Assembly: GCA_021399435.1 (NCBI GenBank)
Contig: JAJTUP010000006.1
Span: 1,550,001-1,614,000, forward strand
Reading direction: 5' to 3'
From: Diaporthe sp. PMI_573
Taxonomy: Eukaryota > Ascomycota > Sordariomycetes > Diaporthales > Diaporthaceae
Length of the DNA: 64,000 bases
Position 1 is the first letter of the stretch; every line of letters starts with the position of its first letter. A program made the translations under genes and the position numbers. Below, in pieces: positions 47,801 to 59,087 of the stretch. The notes below the pieces were generated by a model. The model was not told where the DNA came from, ran no database searches, and saw nothing but the letters and a program-made list of their open reading frames with translations.

Positions 47801-49126
47801 TGGTCCCTCTCTCACCTCTCGGCTTGGCTTGCGACCTGTGACACAACAGCCACCCTCTCCAGGTGTCGACGTCACTCTGGACCACCTGCATATCTACCTG
47901 CCTACCTTTTGCAGATACATACCAATATCCATCCGCACCAGCTGCCTCTCCCGCAAGCAGACACGCCCACTTCTACGACCAGTTTGAGGCTCTCGACGTT
48001 ACATCGATCGACGCGTTTGCGTTTGCTCCACCACCTGTCCTGCTCTGCCTGTCCTGCTCTGCTCTGCTCCGCTCCGCGTTGCATACTACCCCGGCCGGGC
48101 AAACCTTCCTGCCCTGCTACCACCTGCGCAGCTCGCCTGGCTCGGTGCTACCGCCCCAATACGCCCATACCCGCACCGCACCGCATCACACTGCACTACT
48201 GACGACAAGAGCCGGCGCCCTGTCGTCCCGCCTACCAGAGCAGCTTCATCCAAAAGGAATCGGCCAGAGTATTGCTTCGACGACTTGGCAAAATACAATT
48301 CCGGAACCCCATCCCCGGACCTTCTCAAGCCATCCAGTCCCAGGCCCCCTGTCACATCACACCGTCTCCTCCGTCTTCGTCGCAGCGGTGCGTGCTTCAG
48401 GTCTGGAACTTTGTCTTGTCGGAGAAGCCTCTGAGGTTCTGTCTGCAAGCCTTCTCCAATTGGACTTGTAGACGCCTCGGTTCTTGTGCCGGCTGTCCTC
48501 TCCCGATACACGACCGACCCATCGTCGCCAGTTGGGCCCACTCCTCGCAGTTGTTGTCTATGCCGCACAACAACCTCTCAACAAACGTCAGCGGTACCAC
48601 CCTACTCCAGCCTGCTTTCCGGGAGCCTGGCCCTCTGGGCGCCTGAAAGCTGAAGTCGAACGGCCCCAAAGTTCGCCCCCATAAACTCACGTCTCCACGT
48701 TGTCGACTCCGCAACTAGCGAGCTCTACCACGCCAATTTGAAGTAAACAGCCTAGCTTTCCTAGACCCTACCAGCTAAAACGGGCCGTCAAGATACAAGA
48801 CTTGTTTGCGATTCTACTAGTCTGTGCGGTGACACTTGAGCGAAGTGTTCAATCTCAGACACTCTAGTCGATTTCATATTCTAGCGACCATCCCTGCCAT
48901 TGCGCCGGCCCCATCACGCCAGACAGAAATTGACGGGACCAACATTCAGACTGAATCCTGCATCTGATTGCACTGGTGAGATATCACCGTCTTGTTCTCT
49001 GTTGTTGGACGATTCCTTCTAAATCACCCATCACCGGCAGCCTCAAACCAGATACACGATCCCGCCAACGTTGAATTCGGTGCACTATCCTGCCGCGCGC
49101 CTCCCGACCCCGCGCCAACATCCACG
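44876..49126. other. 4.25-kb region without a recognisable gene
   Basis: This is the longest gene-free stretch in the window. It contains GTGGC-type repeats at 45080-45110, several overlapping frames of 100-200 codons without motifs or clear starts, a CT-rich tract at 47636-47670, and about 1.3 kb of pyrimidine-rich sequence leading to the OMP decarboxylase gene. It must hold the PI synthase promoter on the left and the decarboxylase promoter and leader on the right. A non-coding RNA or a decayed gene is possible but not shown. Confidence 0.55.
45080..45110. repeat. Short GTGGC tandem repeat
   Basis: Five or so head-to-tail gtggc/gtggg units lie just upstream of PI synthase, in non-coding DNA. 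Confidence 0.8.
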
Positions 49127-50311
49127 ATGTCGGCACCAAGGCATTCCAGTTTAACGGAGAGCTACGGCGACCGGGCAACGGGTTCGACACACCCGCTGAC
49201 AAACTACCTCCTCCGCTTAATGGAACTCAAGCAGTCGAACTTGTGCGTGTCTGCCGATGTACACAGCGCACGGGAACTCCTTTCTCTCGCCGACAGGGTC
49301 GGCCCCTCGATTGTCGTACTCAAAACGCACTACGACCTTGTCATGGGCTGGGACTTTAACCCGCAAACGGGCACGGGAGCGTACCTTGCGGCGCTGGCCA
49401 GAAAACATGGCTTCCTGATCTTCGAGGATCGCAAGTACTGTGACATTGGCAGCACGGTGCAGATGCAGTATGTTGGTGGCACCGCGAGGGTCGTAGACTG
49501 GGCGCACATCGTCAACGCCAACATCTCGGCAGGCAAGCCAATGGTAGGAGCAATGGCCGAAGCAGCGGCTAAATGGCGGGAAAGAATCAATTACGAGGTG
49601 CGGACGAGCGTCACAGTTGGAACACCCGTGAGCGATGGTTTCGAGAGTGAGCCCGAGGACATGGACGAGGAAGAGGACGAGAATGTCGGAGCTCCCGGTA
49701 CCAATGGCCGGAGAAAGCCCTCCGCACTGGAGGCCCGGGACATAAACATGATGGCGCCGCCGCCTCCACCTCGAGACGCCGATGGACGCAAGGGCAGTAT
49801 CGTCAGCATCACCACGGTGACACAGTCTTTCGAGCCAGCCGACTCCCCGCGCCTGTCCAAGAGCCTGTCCGACGTTGATGACATCGTCTACCCTGGCATT
49901 GAGGAAGCACCACTCGAAAGGGGTCTGCTGCTCCTGGCACAAATGTCCAGTAGCGGTAACCTCATGGACGCCCGCTACACAAATGCATGCATCGAGGCTG
50001 CGAGGGAGAACAAGGACTTTGTGATGGGATACGTGGCGCAGGAGAACCTGAACTCGGAACCCGATGACAACTTCATCCACATGACTCCGGGCTGCAAGCT
50101 GCCGCCAGAGGGTGATGAGGAGAATGGCGAGGGAATGCAGGGTGATGGAATGGGTCAACAGTACAACACGCCATCGAAGCTGATTGGCATATGCGGCACT
50201 GATATCGTCATCGTAGGCAGAGGTATCATTAAGGCAGGAGACGCGCAGGGCGAGGCAGAGAGATACCGTGTGAGGGCGTGGAAGGCCTACCAGGCAAGGC
50301 TGAGGAACTAA
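49127..50311 (+). CDS. pyr4: Orotidine 5'-phosphate decarboxylase
   Basis: Final enzyme of de novo UMP synthesis, cytosolic. It is a single exon of 394 aa. Catalytic residues equivalent to yeast Lys59, Asp91, Lys93 and Asp96 are Lys66 (VVLKTHYD) and Asp101, Lys103 and Asp106 ([10 protein letters not shown]). The substrate phosphate site is [11 protein letters not shown] near the C-terminus. Between the INYEVRT block and [20 protein letters not shown] lies an acidic, Pro-rich insertion of roughly 100 residues ([22 protein letters not shown]), absent from yeast URA3 but usual in Sordariomycete pyr-4/pyrG proteins. ATG 49127 ([17 protein letters not shown]) matches the family start. The upstream open frame to 48992 is leader. 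Confidence 0.97.
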   Translation: MSAPRHSSLTESYGDRATGSTHPLTNYLLRLMELKQSNLCVSADVHSARELLSLADRVGPSIVVLKTHYDLVMGWDFNPQTGTGAYLAALARKHGFLIFEDRKYCDIGSTVQMQYVGGTARVVDWAHIVNANISAGKPMVGAMAEAAAKWRERINYEVRTSVTVGTPVSDGFESEPEDMDEEEDENVGAPGTNGRRKPSALEARDINMMAPPPPPRDADGRKGSIVSITTVTQSFEPADSPRLSKSLSDVDDIVYPGIEEAPLERGLLLLAQMSSSGNLMDARYTNACIEAARENKDFVMGYVAQENLNSEPDDNFIHMTPGCKLPPEGDEENGEGMQGDGMGQQYNTPSKLIGICGTDIVIVGRGIIKAGDAQGEAERYRVRAWKAYQARLRN

Positions 50312-50976
50312 GAGCCAGTATAAAGCTCCTATATTTGTAGAGGATTATGGAAGTTGAAGTTGAATTTGGATACCCAGTCGGAACGTTTCAAGGAGAGCCG
50401 CGGCCATCATTTGTGTTCCTCTGCGGAGACTCATTGAACTCTCGGTGCCATTGGAAAGCGAAAAGGAGGGAACTGATCCAGCCCGGCCACCACGGTCTAG
50501 ACAGCAGGTGGCCCCTGTTGGAGGGGTATTTGTACATACGGAAAGCCCCTTGTATGGGGGACATGGAAGAAATGCAAGATTACTAGCACGGTCGATTTAG
50601 GTCTCCATATTGTGATTTGTCAGGTTAACAATAGCGTGCTATCACCTGGAGTCAGAAACCCACTTGATGCATGTTCTGGTGTACTTGCTGGATGGCACAT
50701 GAGCAGCTATCCGATTTGAGATGAGAAGGTGTACTGTATTGCATGCGACGCGACTCTGTTCCGAATGATTTGGCGCCATCAAAACAGGTAGTCTGGATGC
50801 TTAGTGTCATGTGTATTTGTTCTAGGGATGCCATCTGTTGCTGCGAAACCTGCGAGGAGTGAACCCCAAAACGTGTACGGCTCGAGTCTATCTATCATCA
50901 GGAAAAGCCTCCTAAGCAATGTCTACCTGCATTCTACACTCGACGGGCCCTCGTACGGCACGCTCGCTGTAAGAAA
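50312..50976. other. Convergent intergenic region
   Basis: This contains the 3' flanks of the OMP decarboxylase and BTB-like genes. I see no gene. Confidence 0.65.
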
Positions 50977-52675
50977 TCATTTGAGCCACTTAGTCGTTGC
51001 GAATTCCCTACCTCCAGAGCCGACGTCGTCCTCCGGAGTCCAGTCCCATTCCTCGGCCATGAATAGCTCCAGCGCCATTCGGTCGGCAGCCATCGCGCCT
51101 TCGTACCTGAGCCGCTGGTCCTGGGCAAGGGACCTCGTGAAGCGGAACACCTTGTCCCTCGCTGGGGCCCTACCGTCTCCACCTGCGGCCCCGACAGTGA
51201 AGTCCTTCTTACGGCCCGGCTTGCCCTTGTCGGCCTCTGCGCCGCCGCCCGACGCCGCGATCCAGGTCGCGGCCTTGGGCTCCTTCTTCCACGCCTGCGG
51301 GTTCACGCCGACGACGTTGCAGCTGAGCATCACCTGGACGTACTCGAGGATGGGAGTGATCTTCGACCTGAGCCCGCAGTTCGTGTGGTTCTTGTCTATC
51401 TGGTAGTGGGGGCTCTGCCGGAGCGCCGCCAGGATGGAGCTGACATCCACGGCGGCGAAGTCCCTGATGCTTTCCTGCGAGGATGGGGAGAAGTTTACGA
51501 GGAAAAGGAGGTTCTTGGCCGAGAAGAACTTGACCATCTCGCCCAGCTGGAAGGAGTCACAGGCCGCGCTCGAGTCGTAGCCGAGCTTGCACTGGCGCGT
51601 ACGGGAGGAGTAGAGGCGCAGGAAGTGCCCTACAATAGAGGCGAGCGTCCTGAGGATAAGCGTACGGCGGTAGTGGAGCTCCTCTTGACAGGTTTCAGTC
51701 CTCAGCAAACATCACAGGGAGGCGCTCAGACAAGAAAGAGCAAGGCAGGGAGTGTGGAAAGTGTGATAGTTTGGTGCAAATGGGTGGAGGGCACTTACCC
51801 TCCAATTCACTCGGTAGATACCACCATAGAGCATCCCGACGGGACGATTCGGGCTGCTTGGCGGGCTCGGGACCCGCACCATCACCTTCCTCGTCGCCGA
51901 CCGCGGCCCAGGCATGGGAGCCGTACAGAACCAGCTCCCGCGTAGCCGCCTGGAACTTGAGTGGATGGTCAAGCAGCCACGATACAAGTGCCTTCTGGCG
52001 CAGCATCTCCTCCCCGGAGATGCTGAGGCTTGTCATCCCTTCCACCTCGGCACTCGGCTTGGGCTGGGGCGTGGCAGGCCACTTGAACTTGAGCCCCGTG
52101 GCCAGGTACCGGGAGACGGTGGGGGCGCAGTCGAAGCGATCGGCCATGACGGCCATGGTCGCCACATACAGCATTGTCACGGGCCTTGTGGTGATGCCGC
52201 CGCCGTGCAGGATCCTAAGCAGATCCCGGAAGACATCCTCGCGACCGGCGGAGCGCGTTGCCTCGTCGTCGTCAACGACAAGGACGCGGGGCAGCTGATC
52301 GGAGTCGACGTCTGCGGGCTTCTCATGGCGAAGGGACAGGGCGCGGAACCTAGACTGGATATCGCGGGCTTCTTGGAAGCGTGTGTCGGTCAGCAGGTTG
52401 GTGAAATACCTCGAGTGCTTCTTGAGCGTGCAGAGATCAGCACGGTAGGCCAGGTGAATTCGGGGCTTCAACAGCGGCTGGGGCGCTGGTGGGTCGCGCT
52501 GGGAGGGGCGGGGCTTGGGCAGGGCGGCGCGGGCTGCCTTGAGGGTCGACTTTGACGTTTCAAAGGTCACGTCCAGGAGGATGTCGCCCTTCGGGGCAAT
52601 GGTGATGACCTTTGGCAGGTCAGTGGGTGATGCCGGGACTCCATCATCTTGGGCAGTCTCGGATGCTTCGTCCAT
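50977..52675 (-). CDS. Uncharacterised fungal protein, BTB/POZ-like N-terminus
   Basis: Exons 52675-51799 and 51683-50977 encode 527 aa (phase-1 intron, 115 bp). I do not recognise a named gene. The N-terminal part (VITIAPKGDILLDVTFE, then RADLCTLKKHSRYFTNLL) has the pattern of a degenerate BTB/POZ domain: a beta strand with a buried Asp-Val pair, then a helix ending in SxYFxxLL. A region with TMLYVATMAVMADRFDC resembles the following BTB helices. The C-terminal half (FGKDCS-like HTNCGLRSKI, QVMLSCNVVGVNPQAWKK) has no family I can name. Fungal proteins of this kind are usually annotated hypothetical. The second-exon acceptor at 51684 is the weakest point of the model. Confidence 0.75.
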
Positions 52676-53507
52676 GGGATAGTTCGGGAGGGGCAGTCGT
52701 CAGCGCAGATCATAATAGGTGGAACAATGCTGCGAACTGAACCAGGTGTGAAGGGCGGATGTGAGGGTGGATGGGGTCAGATTCAACAGCCTCGCCTGAT
52801 CGGTGACGTCGTGGGTGCACGTTTGGAGACGGATTGCGACCCCTGGAAGGCGAGCGGAAGACCCGACGGCGCCCGTGGGGATCCCGGACCGCTGACAATA
52901 CTCCGTTACCACCCCAGCATTCCCGCTACCTGGTGTGCTGGTGCTGGTGTATGTACCTACACCCGTTGCCTGCCGGACGCCAGGAACGGGAAATGGGTGG
53001 GGACTCAACAACGGCTCCTCGATGGGCCACTGGACGGGAATTAACCTACGATGATGGCATTTACAGCACCGTGGCATGGAGCTTCCCAGGCACAGCCGCC
53101 TCCCTCCTCCTCCTCCCGAGGCTCTTATTGTCCGACCCTGGTCAACGTCAACCAGCAAGCCGAGTCTCTTCTTCCCTCTCCTGTCCTGTCCTACGCGTTG
53201 AATTCTTCCACGCGTTGAATCCCAGCTTCCTCTGTCGTCCACTCAGCAACATCAACGACATCAGCCCTTATCCGCACCGGGCTAACCACGCCTACGGCAC
53301 CCGACGAGCGGGCCCACGATACGTCAGCTTGTACCTTGGCACTTCCGATCCTGTATTTTCGCTCATGGACCTCCAATCGGCCCTCGAGGTGCCATCCAAC
53401 CAACTCCTCCGCCTCTCCTCTCCTGTCTAACTTGTCCTCTCGCGGCGTCTACTGCTTTCTTGAGAGTCGCACGATTGCAAGCCCACCCTTGCGGAAGTGC
53501 CACGGTT
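52676..53507. other. Divergent intergenic region
   Basis: This is the upstream region of both the BTB-like gene (minus) and the PP2C gene (plus). The right part is pyrimidine-rich. I see no gene. Confidence 0.6.
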
Positions 53508-55490
53508 ATGGCTCGGCCATTAGCCTCACTGGTGCCACGCACCCGACCCTCAGCAGGCAAGCCTGACAACACCGCCGCGCTGCTTGAAGAATTCATGGGT
53601 TTCGTCGCAACCTTCTTCCATGAGGCGGGCTCGCCAGCGTCGCAGACAGCTCGTGCTGTTACAAGAGGCCGCACTCCAGGCAGACGCTTGTTCCACGCCC
53701 AGCGCCAACTCTCCATGGACAGGACCGCACCCGTCTCGTCGCCCTCCCACGGCAGTTTGCAGCAAAACACGTCCCAAGCACCTTCCAGTCGGGCTCGTGG
53801 ATTTCACAACTACTTCGTTACCCACCTCCCTTCGTCCTCCCTCCACCCCGACTCGAGAGTCGCCAGTGGTCCGCATCACAAGCTTCCTCGTGCCGCCTCG
53901 ACCCCGCACACCCCTGGGCCCGGGTCTTCGACTCCGGCGTCGCCGCCTAACATGCTGTCCCGCGACCTGACCGTGGTGCGCATACCATTGCGCAGCGCAA
54001 AGCACCACTTTGGCGCCTTCAGCGGCAGGGGCAGCCGTCCCTACAACGAGGACACAGACCAGGCCGGCACGATCGATATACCGGCCTTCGCCAAGCGGGC
54101 GCCCATGAGCCTGGTCAGGAGTGAGAGAAGGAACAACGCTGGCGAGGCGACAACTGCGGACAGCTCGTTCGGAGACCCTCAGATATTCTATTTCGGCGTG
54201 TTCGACGGCCACGGCGGCTCCCAGTGCGCCGAGTTCCTCAGAGACGAGTTGCACGGCTACGTCGAGGAGGCTGCCAAGGAGTTCGAGCTTAAGAGTAGTC
54301 TCAGGAAGAGAGGCAAAGCAGCCAAGGGGTTGTCAGATGACGCCGGTGGCCCAGAGCCGCTGACGCCTCCCGGAGAATCGATGGAAGAAGCTTTGGAGGA
54401 CGTGGATATCAAGGGTCCAGAAGAGGTAAAGGCTCAGATGAAGGAGACGCCTGCGGCAGGCGGCAAGCTGCCCACCGCCACAGGCCAGGAACCAGTTCCG
54501 GTCAAGGCGGATCTTCCAAAGGCCATCAGACTAGAGAAGGAGCTTCTCGACGAGTACAAGAGGACCATAGGCGGCTATTTCAAGCGATTCAGACCCGCTC
54601 TTTTTGATACCGGCAGCTCTTCAGCCATTATCAACGCCGATCCCAAGGCCAAACCCGCCAGCCCAAAGGTTTCCATAGAATCGATCCTGACCTACGCCTT
54701 TCTCCGCGCTGACCTCGACTTCGTCACAGCCCAGGCCCGCAAGCCTGACCCGGACGACCCCTACGTGAGCGACAACCAACCGCTCAACCAGGACGAGGTG
54801 TTGGGATCCTCGCCGCACGCCGCCCCGTCCGGCCACAAGATCGGCGGGCCCACGCGCTTCAAAGGCGGCAGCACGGCGTCCATCGCCCTGATCTCGACGC
54901 CCACGCCCGCGCCGTACTGGCACCCGGCGACGCACAGCACCGTCGTGGTCGCACACGTCGGGGACACGCGAATCCTCCTGTGTGAGACGGCCACGGGGCT
55001 GGCGGTGCCGCTGACCAGCGACCACCACCCGTCCAGCCCGACGGAGAGCAGGAGGCTGGCGCGGTTCGCCGAGTCGGTGACCGACAGCTTCGGCGAGGAG
55101 CGGATCGGGGGGCTGGCCAACAGCAGGTCGTTCGGCGACATGCAGTCCAAGCGGGTCGGGGTCAGCGCCGAGCCGGAGCTCACGCGCCTCGACCTGGGCC
55201 CGGCGCAATACTCGTTCCTGGTGCTCATGAGCGACGGCGTCAGCGGCACGCTGAGTGACCAGGAGATCGTGGACGTGGTCAAGGAGGCCAAGACGCCCGA
55301 GCAGGGGGCCAAGAGCGTCGTGGAGTACGCCAACGAGGTGAGCCACGACGGTGACAACGCCACCTGTCTCGTGGTGCGCCTCGGCGGCTGGGAGAGGAGG
55401 AGCGAGGGCGGCCTGGGCAGCCTGGGGACCAAGGAGATGCGCGATGCTAGGAGGGCGGAGGCCCTTGACCCGCGGAGGGGCAGGAGGTGA
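53508..55490 (+). CDS. PP2C-family protein phosphatase (PTC6-like)
   Basis: Metal-dependent Ser/Thr phosphatase. It is a single exon of 660 aa from the first ATG at 53508. The basic, acid-poor N-terminus (RTRPSAGKP, RGRTPGRRLFHAQRQ) looks like a mitochondrial presequence, as in yeast Ptc6, but this is inference. PP2C motifs: the metal-binding NED at 180-182 (RPYNEDTD), VFDGHGG at 231-237, HVGDTRILLCET, LTSDHHP, RSFGDMQSK, LMSDGVSGTLSDQEI and DGDNATCLVV. An insertion of more than 100 residues, rich in Glu, Lys and Pro, follows the DGHGG motif. The catalytic aspartates look intact, so an active enzyme is expected. Confidence 0.9.
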   Translation: MARPLASLVPRTRPSAGKPDNTAALLEEFMGFVATFFHEAGSPASQTARAVTRGRTPGRRLFHAQRQLSMDRTAPVSSPSHGSLQQNTSQAPSSRARGFHNYFVTHLPSSSLHPDSRVASGPHHKLPRAASTPHTPGPGSSTPASPPNMLSRDLTVVRIPLRSAKHHFGAFSGRGSRPYNEDTDQAGTIDIPAFAKRAPMSLVRSERRNNAGEATTADSSFGDPQIFYFGVFDGHGGSQCAEFLRDELHGYVEEAAKEFELKSSLRKRGKAAKGLSDDAGGPEPLTPPGESMEEALEDVDIKGPEEVKAQMKETPAAGGKLPTATGQEPVPVKADLPKAIRLEKELLDEYKRTIGGYFKRFRPALFDTGSSSAIINADPKAKPASPKVSIESILTYAFLRADLDFVTAQARKPDPDDPYVSDNQPLNQDEVLGSSPHAAPSGHKIGGPTRFKGGSTASIALISTPTPAPYWHPATHSTVVVAHVGDTRILLCETATGLAVPLTSDHHPSSPTESRRLARFAESVTDSFGEERIGGLANSRSFGDMQSKRVGVSAEPELTRLDLGPAQYSFLVLMSDGVSGTLSDQEIVDVVKEAKTPEQGAKSVVEYANEVSHDGDNATCLVVRLGGWERRSEGGLGSLGTKEMRDARRAEALDPRRGRR

Positions 55491-56347
55491 GGGAACACTG
55501 GCTGGCTTGCACGAGGTTGCACGAGGGGTTCAAATGACGAACTAGACGTGATGGGAGGTTGTGTGGCTGGTTGAGCCATGAGATACCCAACAAGGAGGGA
55601 GGGGGAGCTATGCTAACCAAAGACTTCTCGCACATAGGGCATATATACACACAAAACCAACAAGCATTTGAACACATTTTCGCGTCGGTGTGCTGGCTTG
55701 CAGACTTCCACCTTTTCCTGAAATGCATGCTGGAGCACTAGTTATAGGCCAGGCCAACGTATTGTCGGATCAGCTCTATTTGATACCTGTCTATGCCAAA
55801 ATTTATCATTCTTCTGGAAGCTCTGCAACACCGGCGCTGACGCATAGGACTGATGACTGTGCCCTGTCCCGGTAATACGAACAAGAATTGCGCAGATTAT
55901 CAAAGTGGAGGAGCTGCTTGTTTGGGCCGCATACGCACCAACTTCTTTTATACATTAGAGCCGTGCGGCCTGAACTGAGCCGAGAGAAGTGCCTCGGGAG
56001 TAGCTGTGCTCAAAAACATAGTCACCGTAGCGCATTGTAAGCCTTGACAGCCAGTGCACGTTCACGAAACCGAGTCTTCAGCCGGCCAACGAAGACTCGT
56101 GTGAGCAGCCGAACGGCCACAGGAAAGCATAACTGGCATTCAGGACATGAAATTTACTTTCCACTAAGCTACCCCCTGCCTATTATCGTCATTGACTCGT
56201 CGTGCGTCATTCTCAAGCAGAATGTATAGACCATCAGAAACGCGTTGCCCTTGCGGACTTCGCCTAAATCCCGCTGGTCCCTGCCTTTGTCACTCGCAGC
56301 AATATACTACTAGCCAGCATTTCAAGACCCCAATACGGCGATGTGGC
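55491..56347. other. Convergent intergenic region
   Basis: This is the 3' flank of PP2C and HET-C, which face each other. I see no gene. Confidence 0.65.
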
Positions 56348-58980
56348 TTAATACCTCGGCGGATAGCCGCCCCATCCGCCTTGGCCGGGCGGAGGCTGCC
56401 CATACGGTCCAGGCGGGTATTGCCCACCAGGGCCGTGTCCAGCTCCAGGATATCCACCCTGGGGCGGGGGCGGCCCGCCACCCCAGTATCCTCCCGGCCC
56501 GGGAGGCGGGGGGCCTTGGCTATACTGTGACCCTTGGGGTTGTGCAGGATAGCCGTACGGACCAGGGGGCCCCGGCGGTGGCTGTCCATAGGGCCCCGGA
56601 GCTGGGGCGCCGTATTGATTCGGGGGAGGCGGAGTGTGGCCGTAGTACTGTTGCTCAGGCTGAGACGGACGCAGGTAATCGTCGGCGGCTCCTCCAGTGG
56701 GAGGATGATCAGACTGGCCGTACCCATATGACCCATACGGTCGAGCCGCCTGAGGCGGCGCAGGCTCCTGGCTTATGTACTGGTCCTGTGGCCGGCCATC
56801 GCGGCCTTCCATGGCGTCAAGATCTCGCGTCTGCACCTGAGACCACAGAGAACCCGCAACCTTTCCATGGCCGACTTCACCGAGGGCGTTCTTCCAAGCG
56901 GACCAATCGTTTGCACCGTGGTTGTGTCCGCCTGACTTCTGGTCATGCCGGATGATATGGTTCTTCCCGATCTTGACGGATTCCGAGCCCAGCGTGCTGT
57001 TCAGGTCGTGGTTCCGGCCATACTCATTGGCCCATTGACGCACGGTATCAAACATGTCCTTCTGAATCTGAACGTGCTCGTCACGGATGGCTGGGTGGTG
57101 AAAGGCGCGGAGGACGTCGTTGACGACTTCATCTACTGGCACGCCTGTGTGCTCCCAGGCGTACAGGACGCGGCTGGTCAGGTTCGGTTCATTAGCACAG
57201 TGGCTCCTCAACCTGTGGTGCGGATAAATACTCACGGGACTGTGTACTGCAAGATGGTAGACGCAACTCTGCCGGCGCATGGGTTCAGGATGTTGGTGAA
57301 GTGGTCCTTGGACAGCATCGAGTGAGTTGGGTCGGTGCAGGAGGGGTTTCTCCAGGGTTCCAACTGATTGTTGGCGCTTGCGCTGATGACCCCTGAGCTC
57401 CCATCTTTGAGCGTCTTCGAAACCTGGTTGATGATGGGTCGCACGAACGGAGCTAGAAGGCCAAGCACAAACGCGGTGAGAGTCTCACTGATGTGCTCTA
57501 GCAGCTTCTCCAAGCCAGGAACCTTGCTGATGATGTTCGACAGCGACTTGACGATCTTGTCTCGAAACTCGAGGATCGGGTAGATGCGCTTAGCCGTTTT
57601 CACGGGGTCGAAATCTGGTGACATGCCTGGAACCTGATTTACGTTCGCTCGAGTGCTCTCGTTCTGTCGCTCTTGGTCCTCGGAGGCTTGCTGGAGGTTG
57701 CGAGCCTCGGAAGCAAAGCCGGACCCCACGCCGGGTAGTTTAGCGATGCTCGAGATGAAGTCCGAGCCGACGTTACTGCTACCGCCGCCAAAGTTGAGGC
57801 CAAAGAAACCACGCTCGCCCGTCGAACCACTGCGGCTTGTGGGACCTGCAGAGCCTCCTTTCTCGGCGTTCTTCAGCGCAATGTCCACCTCGTCAACCTC
57901 GGACTGGGTAAAGTGGTCAGTAGCCTCGCCGAGAACCGAGTGAAGGAAATCCACGCCCCCAAATGTGCCCGTCACGATGGGGTAGACATGTTTCCCTCGC
58001 AAGTTGATCTGAGCGGAAGTTCCACAGTGCGGAAAGACGTTGTGGTAACCCATTTCCCTCAACGCCAGCTCGCAGTAGTTGCTGTGCGCACTGAAGTCCT
58101 CCATGCAGTGGAGGGCCTGGCCGAGGCACCTCAGAGCCTCGCAGAGATCGGCCTCCTTACCACTCCTGCCGCCCTCTCCGCTGGTGTATAGCCTGCCGAA
58201 GTGGATGCTCCTCGCGAAGGAGAAGCGCAGATATCCAGCGCTGGTAGCCCAAGCACCAGACTCGTTGGCGATGTAGTTCTTCATGCCAGTTCGCATGTCG
58301 ATTTCAGTCTCTACCGGCTCGACAGGGCCCCTGAGCCTTTTGTCAAACGTGCGAGCATCCATGCCGTCTGCGTAGCCGAGCGGGTTGTCTATGTGCTCCT
58401 CGGGCCGGCTTCCAAGCGTCAGCCGCATGTTATAGAGCGCAAGATGCTGGTAAAACCCCCGAGGAGTGCTCAAGGGCAGGGGAAAAGCAGATACCAAGCA
58501 GAGCTGGTCTGACACTTACTATACACCAAGTCGTTCCTCGGTGACCTCGAATTCTTCAGTGGCGTAACCAAAACTCATGAATGAGAGCACCCAGACCAGG
58601 ATTCGAATCGTAGGCGCGTTGCAGCCCTTCAGCGAGCCCACGTCTACAGCCTGGGAATAATCGCGTAGCCAGTTGCCAAAATACGTGCGCTTCACCAGCA
58701 TGCTGGTCCATTTCTTGCCGTGCAAGAAGGCGACGGTCTTGAGCATATCCTCAATGTCGCCATGGCGCCAGTTTGTGCCTTCGACCTGGGCTGTGGGGAC
58801 GGACTGTCAGAATTCCGGCTGGTCATATATGTACATTGCAGTGCGCTAGAGTGACTTGCCAATGGATGGGATGTTTCCAGCGCCGAAGGCATGTGCTTTG
58901 CCGGGCAACAGCACCAGTATAACGCAGAAGACGAGGAGCATCGAGGTGGCGGGGCCCCACCTCAGGCTGGAGGAAGCCAT
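56348..58980 (-). CDS. het-c: HET-C heterokaryon-incompatibility-type protein
   Basis: Het-C family protein; in Neurospora het-c alleles control vegetative incompatibility, and the protein is secreted or plasma-membrane associated. Exons 58980-58860, 58790-58520, 58408-57236 and 57173-56348 encode 796 aa. A signal peptide (VFCVILVLLPGKAHA) precedes FGAGNIPSIAQVEGTNWRHG, the hallmark N-terminus. The conserved blocks KRTYFGNWLRDYSQAVD, YRPEEHIDNPLGYAD and EDFSAHSNYCELAL follow. After about residue 670 the tail is Gly/Pro/Tyr/Gln-rich (GPYGQPPPG repeats), the known Het-C C-terminal feature. Intron 1 is GC-AG. Intron 2 joins GVY to RPEEHIDN; the stop TAG at its donor is intronic. Other Sordariomycetes can have the pin-c HET-domain gene next door, but none is seen here. 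Confidence 0.95.
58791..58859 (-). other. GC-AG intron (HET-C intron 1)
   Basis: A 69-bp intron with donor ATTG|gcaagt and acceptor ccacag|CCC. Read-through meets TAG after GKSL, and the nearby GT at the next AA|gt breaks the frame. GC splicing gives NIPSIAQVEGTNWRHG, matching the family. Confidence 0.88.
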
Positions 58981-59050
58981 GACGAGGTTGGCTTCTTGCA
59001 GGAGGGGACTAGGAGACGAGGCGCGTGCCGGGTGAGATGAATTGAACGGT

Positions 59051-59087
<37 letters not shown>

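Noticed and set aside
47863..48471. 202-codon frame upstream of the OMP decarboxylase
   Set aside because: It starts with GTG in a pyrimidine-rich leader-like region, and its Ser/Pro/Leu content follows from that base bias.
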